A program made the translations under genes and the position numbers. Positions 22,490 to 33,590 of a stretch of 64,000 nt of DNA are shown piece after piece. The stretch is from NCBI GenBank assembly GCA_933228675.1, contig OW121740.1:3881001-3945000 (forward strand), read 5' to 3'. Numbering within the stretch: the first letter of the stretch is position 1; every line of letters starts with the position of its first letter. The notes under the pieces were generated by a model that was given only the letters and a program-made list of their open reading frames with translations, was not told the DNA's origin and searched no databases. The DNA is from Stomorhina lunata. Its lineage: Eukaryota > Arthropoda > Insecta > Diptera > Rhiniidae.

Positions 22490-23914
22490 ACAATCAGCAT
22501 AATAATAATAAAAAAAAATAATGAGCCCAGTATATATGTACCATTAAACAACACTGACGTCAGAAAATATTATAAGCTTAAGATTTCCCCCGCAAGATGC
22601 TACATCAAACGAGGAAAATGTATAGTAACATATATACAAGTTAATGATTTGTTTACTAAAGGGAACTTTGACTTAGGACAATTTCTCCCTAGGCTCGAGT
22701 ATGTGGCCGGTAAACATAATATAAATAAATTACAAGTGGCACCTAGTGAGAAAATTTTCGAATTTATCTCAGTTAATGAATTTAAAAATATGGGCAATAA
22801 AATATTAAAAAATATTAAAGTAGCGCTACTAAATGAGGTGACCCAAATTGATAGTAAGAATGCCAAGGCAATTCTCGAAATAATGCTGAAATATCACGAT
22901 GATCCCATAGAAGGAGGACATTGCGGAATTTATAGAACAATAGAAAAAAATAAAAGATATTATTATTGGAAAAATATGTCTAAAGATGTCTCAAATTACG
23001 TAAAATCATGTCATAAATGCCAAATATCAAAAACAACAAAGCATTTAAAAAGTCCAATGACAATTACAGAAACACCAGATAAACCATTTAACACGGTGTA
23101 TGTAGATACAATAGGTCCATTTCCAAAATCATTTTACGGAAATGAATATGCTATCACACTAATATGTGATTTAACTAAGTATTTAGTAACTATACCAATA
23201 CAAGACAAAAGCGCTAAAACAGTCGCTAAAGCAATTTTCGAAAATTTTATACTGACCTACGGTCCAATGAAGACATTCATTTCGGACATGGGCACTGAGT
23301 ATACAAATGAAACATTACAAGAAATTTGTAAATTTTTAAAAATTGAAAAAATAACGTCCACTGCATACCATCATCAAACATTAGGAACAATAGAAAGAAG
23401 CCACAGAACTTTTAATGAATACGTACGTTCTTACATTAACATCGACAAGACAGATTGGGACGAATGGTTAAAATATTTTACATATTGTTTTAATACAACA
23501 CCATCAACAGTTCACAATTACTGTCCATACGAACTAGTTTTTTCAAAACTTCCTAACAGGTTTGAACAATTTAATAAAGTCGATAAAATTAATCCCTTAT
23601 ATAATATAGATAATTACGCCAAAGAAGCAAAATTTAGTTTAGAAGTAGCATATAAAAGGGCCCAACAATTATTAGATAGGAGTAAAATTAAACAAAAACA
23701 AAATTATGATAGAAATATTTTAGATTGTAATCTTAAAATAGGAGATTTAGTTTTACTTAAAAATGAAGCAGGTCACAAAGTAGAACCAAACTACAAAGGA
23801 CCATTTGAAATTAAGAACATAGACATAAGAAATAACGTAACTATAGTGGATAAGAAAAACAATAAAGAACAAATAGTACATAAGAATAGACTAAAGTTAT
23901 TTCATAACAAATAA
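22490..23914 (+). CDS. pol: Pol, integrase segment (frame-shifted from RT)
   Basis: Open in frame from about 22490. No convincing start exists because it belongs to pol. An H-x7-H pair (about 22897-22923) and C-x2-C form the HHCC zinc-binding domain. The catalytic triad is D (23105), D (23285) and E (23393), with exactly 35 residues between the second D and the E, matching D,D35E. A GPY/F-like module (NYKGPFEI) lies near the C-terminus. RT and integrase frames differ. The region between has A-runs (about 22464-22478 and 22510-22519) where two small indels would restore continuity, so the break is probably from homopolymer slippage. No env follows. Confidence 0.93.
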   Translation, partial: TISIIIIKKNNEPSIYVPLNNTDVRKYYKLKISPARCYIKRGKCIVTYIQVNDLFTKGNFDLGQFLPRLEYVAGKHNINKLQVAPSEKIFEFISVNEFKNMGNKILKNIKVALLNEVTQIDSKNAKAILEIMLKYHDDPIEGGHCGIYRTIEKNKRYYYWKNMSKDVSNYVKSCHKCQISKTTKHLKSPMTITETPDKPFNTVYVDTIGPFPKSFYGNEYAITLICDLTKYLVTIPIQDKSAKTVAKAIFENFILTYGPMKTFISDMGTEYTNETLQEICKFLKIEKITSTAYHHQTLGTIERSHRTFNEYVRSYINIDKTDWDEWLKYFTYCFNTTPSTVHNYCPYELVFSKLPNRFEQFNKVDKINPLYNIDNYAKEAKFSLEVAYKRAQQLLDRSKIKQKQNYDRNILDCNLKIGDLVLLKNEAGHKVEPNYKGPFEIKNIDIRNNVTIVDKKNNKEQIVHKNRLKLFHNK

Positions 23915-23978
23915 TACATAGTATAAAATTTAGTTAAGCAATCCGGATTGTTATTCATAAGCAAATATATATATATAG

Positions 23979-24011
<33 letters not shown>

Positions 24012-24223
24012 ACAAAAAAAAAAAATACATGTAATAATTTAACAGCTAAGATCATTTAATTTTTTTTTATAATTTTTCCTATATTTAATTAAAACATTTT
24101 TGCAAAACAAAACTATCATATATAAGACTTTAAATTTAATTTTAAATTTTTCCTTAACCTTAAAATAAAAACATTTTTTGTAAAAGAATGTCCATAAAAC
24201 TATCGTTATATGAACATTCTTGC
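23915..24223 (+). other. 3' untranslated part of the LTR element
   Basis: Non-coding. Includes a 32-base A-run (23979-24010) and a second short A-run (about 24016-24025). No env-like ORF. Confidence 0.8.
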
Positions 24224-24235
24224 GAAAAGTGGAGG
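24224..24235 (+). other. Polypurine tract
   Basis: GAAAAGTGGAGG immediately precedes the 3' LTR, the standard site for plus-strand primer formation. Confidence 0.85.
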
Positions 24236-24674
24236 TGTAGCATAATATGATTTCATTCTTTTAAACCACACCAACATGAAAGAATTAATCATTTTAAAGG
24301 CTTTCATAAAACAGCCAAAAGAGTGTCAAGTGTCACTTAAAAATTTATCAACGTGGCACAATTAAGATTCCCGTGTGGAGTTAATTTGCTTACCTTAAAC
24401 TGGCCACGCGTATTGAGTTACACCAAAACATTCGCCGCTGTGGGAAACAATAAATAATTTTAAGAAAATCAACTTACATTTAAAATTCTTAAAAAACATT
24501 CCCACAGTGAAAAAGTATATAAGCTGAGTTAATTTTAAGAACTAAATTAATCTGAATTCTAAAGCAATTGACAGAGCACGCGTTGCTACATTGCTTTTAA
24601 TAAAGGATTACATTTTTTATAAAAATCAAGATAAATTTTGATTTTTTATTTTCATTTAAATTTTTGGGTTTATA
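24236..24674 (+). repeat. 3' LTR (439 bp)
   Basis: Reads identical to the 5' LTR along its whole length, including TATA box, AATAAA and the internal inverted repeat. Followed by CTAA, matching the 5' flank. Confidence 0.97.
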
Positions 24675-24678
24675 CTAA

Positions 24679-26814
24679 TAAAAGATATAAAATAAATTTT
24701 TTGTTAAAAATAAAATTTTTTTATTAAAAATTAAATTTTTCAATAAAATTTTGCTAAAAAAATTTTTTCAGTAAAAAATTTAAATTTTGAAAATAATTTT
24801 TTTCACTGAAAATTTTATTTTACGAAAAATTAAGTAATTAATGAATGAACTTATAAATCAAATTTTACATAGAAAATTCCTACTATAACTAAGCTTTTGA
24901 TAATGCTTTAATTCATTTATGAATCAGGGGTACAGTCTTTTACTAGAAATTAATATTTTCCACAAAAATTTAATTAAACTATAATGATATAGAGACCTAC
25001 ACTGAAACTTAAAATTAACCCGTGATATGAGTTTTTACCTTTTGCATTTTAAATATAGGACACAATCACAAACATGTCCTACTATAAGTGTAATCATGTT
25101 AAATGGCATAATGTTAAAACTCTCTTATTTTCCCTTTCGCCCTTTACCTAAATTTATGCTATAGCCATTTAGACATAGAGTTAACATTTGTTTCGCAATT
25201 TTCAATGTTTCCGTTAGTTATACGCTGTCATGTCAGTTTCCTGTCGTTTATGTCAATGTTACGCACCATCATCACTAGACTTTTCTTTCGTTCTGGTGAC
25301 TGGTGAAATTGTTGGAGTTTATACTAAAAAATGCATTTGCATGTGGATATTCATATGTATGTCACAATTACAGCAGCAGCAACAACAATAATAATTACTT
25401 ATATAAAAGTAGCAACATCACAATATCAGCATCATACATACTTACTTACTACCAACAATGTATAAACATAAGCTTTTCTGCAAACACACATGCATATGCA
25501 TGCACACACACACAAAATGGCTTCAATTTACTTTATCGCAAGCAAAGTTGGGGAAACCAAGTTGTTAGTCTGCGTGTGTGTTTGTGTGTGTGTTTGGTAT
25601 ACATGCGTTTGTACTTGTATATAGAAAACTGTGTGTGATAGTGCAACTGTTTCCGCTTCCGTTGCACTTTGTGATGCTTTTTGAGTCTAATTTTCTGTGT
25701 AAATTCAAATTTGATTAGTTGTCGTTATGTCAAGAGTCAAACAACCAAAACACTTATACACACATAGAGGTATTTTAACACACATACGCACAACTTCATT
25801 GACATTTTCTTTTATATGAGAAATTATGGTATTTTGAGGAAAATTTAGTTTTAAAACCTTTGTTTATTTTTATTTTACTAGCTCTAGAGAGAAAAAGCTT
25901 CTATAAATTCTTTTAAATTTTGTTAATTTGTTTAAATTTATGTATATCTAGGAAATTAGGTTTATTTTTGTTATTCTCATTTATTATTCAATGATGGATT
26001 ACACAGTAATTTGTGGCTTGATTTTTGTAAGACCAAAGGACTTAGATAATTATGGAAAAAATTTAGATATATTAAGGCATTGTGATTATTATTTACAAAA
26101 AATTATTTGTTAAATAATTTCCTAATTCTTAATATTCTATGAAAATTGTGACTAACAAACCTTTTAAATATAAACGCTTGTTGTATGAATTGTAAATTTT
26201 ATAAATCAAATTATTTTTTTCTTTATCCATGAAACGTTTACAGGGCTAGATTAACATAATGTACATATATTTCTTGAAACTTTAACTTTATTTCACACAT
26301 AACAGACAGATTTTCTTATATTGACAGTAACATATTTAATATGACAAAACTTATTTATTTATATCGCCATGTCATCATGTCAATGCCAAAGTATTTGCAA
26401 TAATATTAGTAGACGTTAAGGTGTTAACATAAATTTGGCAGATTGACTGACATAGACTTGAATTTATGCATTCATATTCCCGTAGTTCTGGGAAATGCAA
26501 AGACAGGGACGAGATTTAATTGAAAGACAGTAGAGAGTAGGTTATTGTCTTGTTTTAGTAATATAAAGTGCATATAAAGTAAACAATAGTTTACTCTCTG
26601 CATTACAAAGTGTTCATTAATTTGTTAATTGTCTAATTTTTCTATTTCTATATACATAAATATACATAAAAAAAACTATAAAATCATCCGAAAAATTCTT
26701 GCAGGCGACTCTAACAAATTTTAAAAGATATCAACCAATATTCTGTAGTATACTTTAGGGAGTTTTAAATAATACTGAATCATATACACTTGCACAGGCA
26801 AGTGTATATGATAA
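24679..26814. other. AT-rich intron sequence, no gene seen
   Basis: 24680-24840 is a degenerate A-tract/T-tract stretch resembling the edges of the AT arrays. The remainder is unassigned, with CA/GT-rich simple sequence near 25500-25640. A single GTATACTTTAGGGAGTT motif at 26748-26764 matches the MITE family described elsewhere. ORF 25303-25638 is low complexity and not called. Confidence 0.5.
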
Positions 26815-27855
26815 ATTATAAAAATTTTTCTATAGAAATTTTTTCGTTATAAAAATTTTTCTATAGAAAATTTTTCGTTATACAAATTTTTCTATAGAAA
26901 ATTTTTCGTTATAAAAATTTTTCTGTAGAAAATTTTTCGTTATAAAAATTTTTCTGTAGACAATTTTTTGTTATAAAAATTTTTCTGTAGAAAATTTTTT
27001 GTTATAAAAAATTTTCTATGAAAAAATTTTCCTTATAAAAACTTTTCTATAAAAAATTTTTCCTTATAAAAAGTTTTCGATAGAAAAGTTTTCGTCATCA
27101 AAATTTTCTATAGAAAATTTTTCGTTATAAAAATTTTTTTAAAGAAAATTTTCTATAGAAAATTTTTCGTTATAAAAATTTTTCTATAGAAAAGTTTTTG
27201 TAATAAAAATCTTTCTATAGAAAATTATTCTTTATAAAAATTTTTCAATAGAAAATTTTTCGTTATAAAAATTTTCCTATAGAAAATTTTTCGTTATAAA
27301 AATTTTCCTATAGAACATTTTTCATTATAAAAATTTTCATATAGAAAATTTTTCGTTATAAAAATTTTTCTATAAAAAATTTTTCGTTATAAAAGTTTTT
27401 CTATAGAAAATTTTTGTAACGAAAAATTTTTCTACAGACAATTTTTCGTTATAAAAATTTTTATACAGAAAATTTTTCGTTATAAAAATTTTCCTACAGA
27501 AAATTTTTCGTTAAAAAATTTTTTCTATAGAAAATTTTTTGTTATATCAATTTTTTTATAGAAAATTTTTCGTTATAAAAATTTTCTATAGAAAATTTTT
27601 TGTTTTAAAAATGTTTCAATAGAAAACTTTTCGTTATAAAGAATTTTCTATAGAAAAGTTTTTGATATAAAAATTGTTTCATATAAAAATTTTCTATAGA
27701 AAATTTGTTGATATAAAAATTTTTCTATAGAAAATTTTTTGATATTAAAATTTTTCAATGGAAAAAAAAATAAAATTTTTCTTTAGAAAGTTTTGAGTTA
27801 CAAAAATTTTTCGTTATTATAAAGGTTCTATTGAAAATTTTTCGTTATAAATTTT
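26815..27855 (+). repeat. AT-rich tandem array, 31-bp unit
   Basis: About 33 imperfect units. The consensus alternates A-tract, T-tract, CTATAG, A-tract, T-tract and a CGTTAT link (ATTTTTCTATAGAAAATTTT is the core). Each unit is a near-palindrome around CTATAG. Divergence is moderate throughout. Confidence 0.93.
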
Positions 27856-27867
27856 TTTTTGAATCTG

Positions 27868-27960
27868 CATCAATCGATATCGACATTGTAAAAGACATTA
27901 ATTTGCAGCAGCTGCGTTGGCTAGAACATGTTGTGCGAACGGATTTAAATAGATTTAAAA
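27868..27960 (+). pseudogene. Short LINE-like relic
   Basis: A reading segment (DINLQQLRWLEHVVRTD) matches the 'RLRWLGHVVRM' pattern seen at the C-terminus of many non-LTR element polymerases. Only about 30 codons remain, flanked by an AT array and ordinary intron sequence. The clade cannot be assigned. Confidence 0.4.
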
Positions 27961-29241
27961 TACTCGTAAATTCGATTACATACTTTTAGGAGGTTTTACT
28001 TTATGTAAGTTGTAACTAAATAAACGTTAAATACTGAATTTAAGTTGATTTTTTTTGGCTTGTTGAAATATTCGACTTTAGTAATAATATCTAGCTCAAA
28101 GATAACATACTATATATTACTAACGAAAATGTTTAATTAATGTAATTTATTTTGGACCTAAAAGTAGACTACATAATTTGGAAACTAGCCTAAAAACTAA
28201 GATTTGGTTCCAAATAATGTAAAAAATGTATTGGCACTGATGCACTTCAATACTACTTAATACTTTTATGCACTTTTTGGGATACTTTAATAAATCTTGA
28301 ACTGTTAGGCAACACTTTTGACTATGTTTAAAGTGTGAGAATGGCTATAGCAAACTATATACCAGGATTGTACTAAATACAAAGACAATACCATTCTAGA
28401 TACCAACAATTTGTTTAGAAACAAGTCTTAGAACTTCTAAGACAATCTTCCTACCAATAAATCACAGACTTCTAAACATCGATAATTTACATCATAGACA
28501 TCAATTTGTAACAGCAATTTCTTGTACTCAAACTACGAAATAAAACGAAACGAATGCAAAATAACATTTACCAACAAAATATCACGTAAATATAAAACGA
28601 GCATGAAGAAAGATGTAGGTGATGGGAATGACTAAAAATATTAACATATTTACAAATACATACAGTGTGTGTGTGTAAAAATCACAAGTATGTGTATGTT
28701 AGAGTACAAACTTGGTTCATGTACAATAGATACAAATGTATGTATGTATGTATGTATGTGAATGTGCTTAAAATCGCACGTATTACATAGACTTGTCTCT
28801 GGTAAACCTATTACTCGTAAGAAATTTATGCAAAAATCTAAGCAGGATTTATTCTCATTTTATTGCATGTTACCTATATAGATACACGCACACATACATA
28901 CACACATATATAGTAATGTTTTTCATTTACGTTTATGTATGTGTAAGAGTAACGTTATGTTTATTTTATATTCATATACAGACATTTTGAAAGATAAATT
29001 TTGAGAGAAATAGAAGGACGTATATATATATGTATACACATACATTTACTTTATCCAATATTTAAATATAAAATATTTTAAAAACATGCAATTTTCTATT
29101 TATTTTATGCTCCATGATGATGTTCTATTGTATTTTGTTCTTGATATGAAAATTTAATAAAAACAGATGGCAGTTGAATAAAAATGAATCTTTAAATTTA
29201 TATTTAACAAGATTCTTAAATAAAAATGTAAGCAACAAATA
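27961..29241. other. AT-rich intron sequence, no gene seen
   Basis: Unassigned DNA with a TGTA microsatellite near 28737-28759 and a CACA/TATA-rich patch near 28880-28920. A TACTTTTAGGAGGTT motif at 27982-27996 and a partial inverted copy near 28156 belong to the dispersed motif noted in the findings. Confidence 0.5.
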
Positions 29242-30126
29242 TCGGGTTTGTTTAATAGGGACGCTACAAAAGTACAGCGACAGGGACAGCATATTTCTTG
29301 CTGAATTTTTGACATTTCTTTTCAGTAAAGTTTGCCATTACATGATGGAAAGATATATGAGCCAACAACGAGTTGAAATTATTAAAATTTACTACCGAAA
29401 TTCGGAGTCAGTGGCCTCAATGTTAAGAGTGCTACGTCCAATTTATGATGAGGCTCATTTCTGGCTGAATGGCTTCGACAATAAATATAATATGCGTTAT
29501 TAGTCAGGCAGCAATCTACACGTACTCCATAAGTCATCATTGCATCCCGAAAAAAATACGGTTTGGTGCGGTTTATGGGCCGGCGGCATCATTAGAAAGT
29601 ACTTCTTCCGTGATGATCAAGAACATCATGCTACTGTGAATAGGAATCGCTACCGTTTAATGATTAACGAATATTTTTCGCCCCAATTTAAAGATATGGA
29701 CTTGAAGGACATGTGGTTATAACAGGACGGCGCCACAAGCCGAACAGCGAATGTCACAATAAATTTATTGAAAACCAAGTTGGGAAAACGTGTTCTCACG
29801 AAATGGTTTAGTCGATTGGCCGCCTTGGTCGCGCGATTTGACGCCTTTATACCATTTCTTGTAAGGCTACGTGAAGTCTATAGTCTATACCAACAATCCA
29901 GCGACGATTGATGAACTTCGTACGAATACAGATCGTGAAATTGCAGCAGTATCAGCCAATTTATTCTTGAAAACCGTCAAAATTGGGTTCAGCATCTGGA
30001 CTTCTGCAAGCGTGCCCGTGGTGGCAATGCAAAAGAATCGAGTTTCATACATAATGGCACTTTACAGGAATAAAGAATTTCATTGATATCTAAAACCGTT
30101 TTTGTTTTATTAAAAAAAAAACCCTG
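29242..30126 (+). mobile_element. Internally deleted Tc1/mariner-like element
   Basis: An 885-bp element bounded by TA dinucleotides. The ends TCGGGTTTGTTTAATA and (reverse complement of the right end) CAGGGTTTTTTTTTTAATAA are imperfect inverted repeats. The interior carries a broken transposase. Length is about two-thirds of an intact element because the middle of the N-terminal half is missing. Confidence 0.8.
29342..30083 (+). pseudogene. Tc1/mariner transposase, deleted and inactivated
   Basis: The start (MERYMSQQRVEIIKIYYRN) is the first helix-turn-helix of a widespread insect mariner-like transposase. It is joined abruptly to the catalytic core at a DEAHFWLNG motif, so the rest of the DNA-binding region is deleted. 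Later blocks are HPEKNTVWCGLWAGG, QDGATSRTANVTINLL and NPATIDELRTN. Damage: a TAG at 29501 where the family has Trp, a TAA at 29720 where it has Gln, a frame change before the third block, another stop before GYVKS, and Tyr in place of the third catalytic Asp (LTPLYHF against LTPLDYF). The first two Asp positions remain. It cannot encode a working enzyme. Family comparisons are from memory. Confidence 0.88.
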
Positions 30127-30187
30127 TATTATAAAACGAAATCCGCTTCGAAGGAATATTAACAAACTCCTAAGAAACCCCTAATTC

Positions 30188-30530
30188 GGGGGACAAATCG
30201 CAGCATTCGATAACTATCGAAATGTATGATATTTCAAAAGACATTTGTGTAGCACACTTCTTGGATAATCTAAATGAAATATAACATATAAGGTTCTTCT
30301 TCTTCTCTTATCCTTGACTAAGGTTCACTACATTGTAACTTATTTGGCAAAAGTTTCCAGTGGTAAAAATATTTTATTTGAACTAAATATTTTTTGCAAA
30401 TAAATGGACGTGTTTATATATCAATTAAATTTTTGCAAAATAAATTTTTTTGAAAATCCTTAAGGTATGTTACACAATATTCACCTAAAAGTCTGAGTTT
30501 TCGATCGATATCGAATGCTGTGATTTGAAA
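30188..30530. mobile_element. MITE copy C (divergent)
   Basis: Ends GGGACAAATCGCAGCATTCG and, at the right, the inverse TCGAATGCTGTGATTT. The inner sequence (CACCTAAAAGTCTGAGTTTT, read inverted) matches the subterminal part of copy A. More diverged than copies A and B and directly adjacent to copy B, so the two lie end to end. Confidence 0.75.
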
Positions 30531-30533
30531 CAG

Positions 30534-30850
30534 GGGCCAAATTACCGCATTCGATATCGATCGAAAACTCTAACTTTTAAGCGAATATTTGAAGTATACT
30601 TTAGGGATGTTCAAAGTTACTTCGATGCAAAAAGTTTATTGAAATTTGGTATCCTTTTGATTCGTTTTTAAAAGTATATATTGTTCAATTAAAACTCTTT
30701 TACTATTGTTCATCTTTTAGCAAATAACTTCAAAAAAATATAGTAAACTGTGCATCTTTTAAATAATTTTGATTATCCTTAAAGTATGCTATACAAATGT
30801 TTTGAAAATATCTAAGATTTCGATCGATATCGAATGCCGTTATTTGGCCC
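30534..30850. mobile_element. MITE copy B (GGGCC-ended, CAG flanks)
   Basis: A 317-bp element closely similar to copy A along its whole length, with the same inverted ends (GGGCCAAATTACCGCATTCG and its complement) and CAG on both sides (30531-30533, 30851-30853). That repeats the target duplication seen for copy A. Non-coding. Confidence 0.88.
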
Positions 30851-30853
30851 CAG

Positions 30854-32625
30854 GTTTAAAAAACCAAAAATGCATTTGTTTTCAATTCAAAAAGTTTGCA
30901 GGGCATTTGAGATATTCGGATGAAAATTTAAAAAAAATTTCTTCAATTCGAGTTTTTTTTCGAAAAGTTTAAATTTTTCTAAAAATTAAAATATTTTTTT
31001 TAACATTTTTAATAAAAATTGAAATTTTTATTACACAAAAATTTTAATTATAAATTATCAAATAAAAAATTTTGAAAAAAATAAAAAACAATTTTCTTAC
31101 AAAATTTTGTGGAAATTTAAAATTTAAATTTGACATGTGATCACATAACTGAATGACTGCTCACTCCTTGTTGTTTCTGACAGTGACACAATAGATAATT
31201 GTCAGCAGCAGTAACAATTATTCATTATTAACGCAAGGCAAGTTAATGAATTGAATTTGTTGAAGTATATACGAATACGAGACTATGAAATTTGAAACAT
31301 TTTCAGCCGCATTTGGAAATACATACATAAAGTCATTAAACATAAATACATAAATACGAAGGAATACAAGAAAGTTAGTAATGATTTTGTATGATGTGTT
31401 TGTTGTGTGAATAAAGTTGGTTCTTTGTGATTAAGTGACGTTGAAAGGCAGAAAATGAATGATGACAACGACAACAACAATGCAGACGACGATGACGTTG
31501 ATTGTGGTGTTAGTAGTAAATGTTAGTAGAGTGTTGTTGTAGAGCATTTTTGAATTATGATGCTATTTCCGTTAATGTTATGCATTCTAATCAACTTCCG
31601 CTTAATCCTAAAACACTCATTTGCTTACACGCATACACTCAATTTCATACACATAAACACACACACAAAATCAAATGCCAATTTTAATTTCAAATAAACA
31701 CTTTTCGATGCTCTCACTACACACACACACAAAGACATATACCCTCATCCAAATACATTTTCAGTTAAACTAATACATGTATTTTAATTTTTGAGCCAGA
31801 AAAACACACATTTTCATTACTGTAATTCTATATTCGAATGTTCAATGTGTCTGTGTGTGTGTCACTCTGATTGTGTTTTTTTTATTTTATCCTGCTGCTG
31901 TAATTGATTATGCATTTACGGAAGGCTTTTTTCGCCAACTAATTTTCAAAACGGAACATATAATTTTTGGCATTACTGGAACAATAAATGTTCGCGACAC
32001 ATGTCTAATTTGTCATTGCAACAGGATGAAGTTTTCAGCTAGTTTATGATACTTTTTTCCCCATTAAAAGGATGTTTGTGGTTTAGTATTTAGAGGGCTA
32101 ATTTTTGCTAATTTTGTTTTATTTTTTCCTAAACAATAGTTTAGTTTCCTTATTAGGGATAATTGTACAAAAATTGTCAACCATTTTTAAGTGGCCAGTG
32201 ACAGTTCAATGTTCAATTTCTAATAGAAAAAAGATCTACAATTTTCATAAGTTGTAACAATTTAGTAAATTGTTGTGCCTTAAATATGTTAATCTAAAAT
32301 ATTTAAGGCAATAAATATTGGTCAAATTGTGGAAATTATGCTCGTGACATATTTATGTTAAAATTTCGTATATTAAAATATTTTTGACATTTATAGCGGT
32401 TTTGAATTGAAAAAAAAAATTAAAGCATTATTTGGAAATTGATGGTATTATTTGTTTATGAATAAATTTAAATGTTTGTTTGAATATTAAAAAGGGAATC
32501 ACTAAGAGTATTTAAATATGATAAGATTCGAGATTGAAATAAATTTCAAAAAAATCGAGAGTGTTTTTGATGTACACCATTCCCCTGGCGATCTCGAAAT
32601 CACTACTGAATTAGGACATAGAGTC
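30854..32625. other. AT-rich intron sequence, no gene seen
   Basis: 30940-31110 is a degenerate A/T-tract stretch. The remainder (31110-32620) is unassigned, with several CA-rich stretches near 31600-31740 and 31830-31865. Short ORFs (31283-31480, 31855-32049) show no motif. Confidence 0.5.
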
Positions 32626-33590
32626 TATGCCTTATTTTACGTCTATGACTTAGTCCATACCTTAGTCTACGTCTTAGTCTATGTGCTATTCTATGTCTTA
32701 GTCTATGTTTTATTCTATGTCTACGTCTTACACTATGACTTAGTCTATGTCTTAGTCTATGTCTTAGTCTATGTCTTAGTCTATGTCTTAGTCTATGTCT
32801 TAGTCTATGTCTTAGTCTATGTCTTAGTCTATGTCTTAGTCTATGTCTTAGTCTATGTCTTAGTCTATGTCTTAGTCTATGTCTTAGTCTATGTCTTAGT
32901 CTATGTCTTAGTCTATGTCTTAGTCTATGTCTTAGTCTATGTCTTAGTCTATGTCTTAGTCTATGTCTTAGTCTATGTCTTAGTCTATGTCTTAGTCTAT
33001 GTCTTAGTCTATGTCTTAGTCTATGTCTTAGTCTATGTCTTAGTCTATGTCTTAGTCTATGTCTTAGTCTATGTCTTAGTCTATGTCTTAGTCTATGTCT
33101 TAGTCTATGTCTTAGTCTATGTCTTAGTCTATGTCTTAGTCTATGTCTTAGTCTATGTCTTAGTCTATGTCTTAGTCTATGTCTTAGTCTATGTCTTAGT
33201 CTATGTCTTAGTCTATGTCTTAGTCTATGTCTTAGTCTATGTCTTAGTCTATGTCTTAGTCTATGTCTTAGTCTATGTCTTAGTCTATGTCTTAGTCTAT
33301 GTCTTAGTCTATGTCTTAGTCTATGTCTTAGTCTATGTCTTAGTCTATGTCTTAGTCTATGTCTTAGTCTATGTCTTAGCCTATGTCTTAGTCTATGTCT
33401 TAGTCTATGTCTTAGTCTATGTCTTAGTCTATGTCTTAGTCTATGTCTTAGTCTATGTCTATGTCTTAGTCTATGTCTTAGTCTATGTCTTGGTCTATGT
33501 TTTAGTCTATGCCTTTGTCCATGTCTTAGTTTATGTCTTAGTTTATGTCTTAGTATATGTCTATGTCTTATCTATATCCTGTTCTATATC
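32626..33590 (-). repeat. 12-bp satellite array 4 (inverted)
   Basis: About 75 units of TAGTCTATGTCT, the same orientation as array 2 and opposite to arrays 1 and 3. Both edges are degenerate (32626-32750 and 33480-33590) and the centre is near perfect. The left edge opens with a small palindrome, GACATAGAGTCTATG. The 364-codon ORF across it is a period artefact. Confidence 0.97.

Larger units (their letters stand above)
17580..24674 (+). mobile_element. Gypsy-class LTR retrotransposon, mdg1/412-like, full length
   Basis: A 7.1 kb element with two 439-bp LTRs that read as identical, a primer-binding site, a polypurine tract and a CTAA target duplication (17576-17579 and 24675-24678). The flanks share TATACTAA, so the duplication could be longer. 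Gene order is accessory ORF, small membrane ORF, gag, protease, RT, RNase H, integrase. Integrase lies after RT, which defines the Gypsy class. There is no env. Gag has no CCHC knuckle but has an asparagine- and arginine-rich tail, and there are ORFs before gag. Both traits recall the mdg1/412 group. It is antisense to neuroligin. Identical LTRs imply very recent insertion, yet pol is broken in three places. Confidence 0.95.

Noticed and set aside
23915..24235. A possible env gene after integrase
   Set aside because: Only about 320 bp of AT-rich non-coding sequence with A-runs lies between integrase and the 3' LTR.
25303..25638. 111-codon ORF with N- and S-rich start
   Set aside because: Simple AAT/CA repeats and no motif or neighbouring splice signals.
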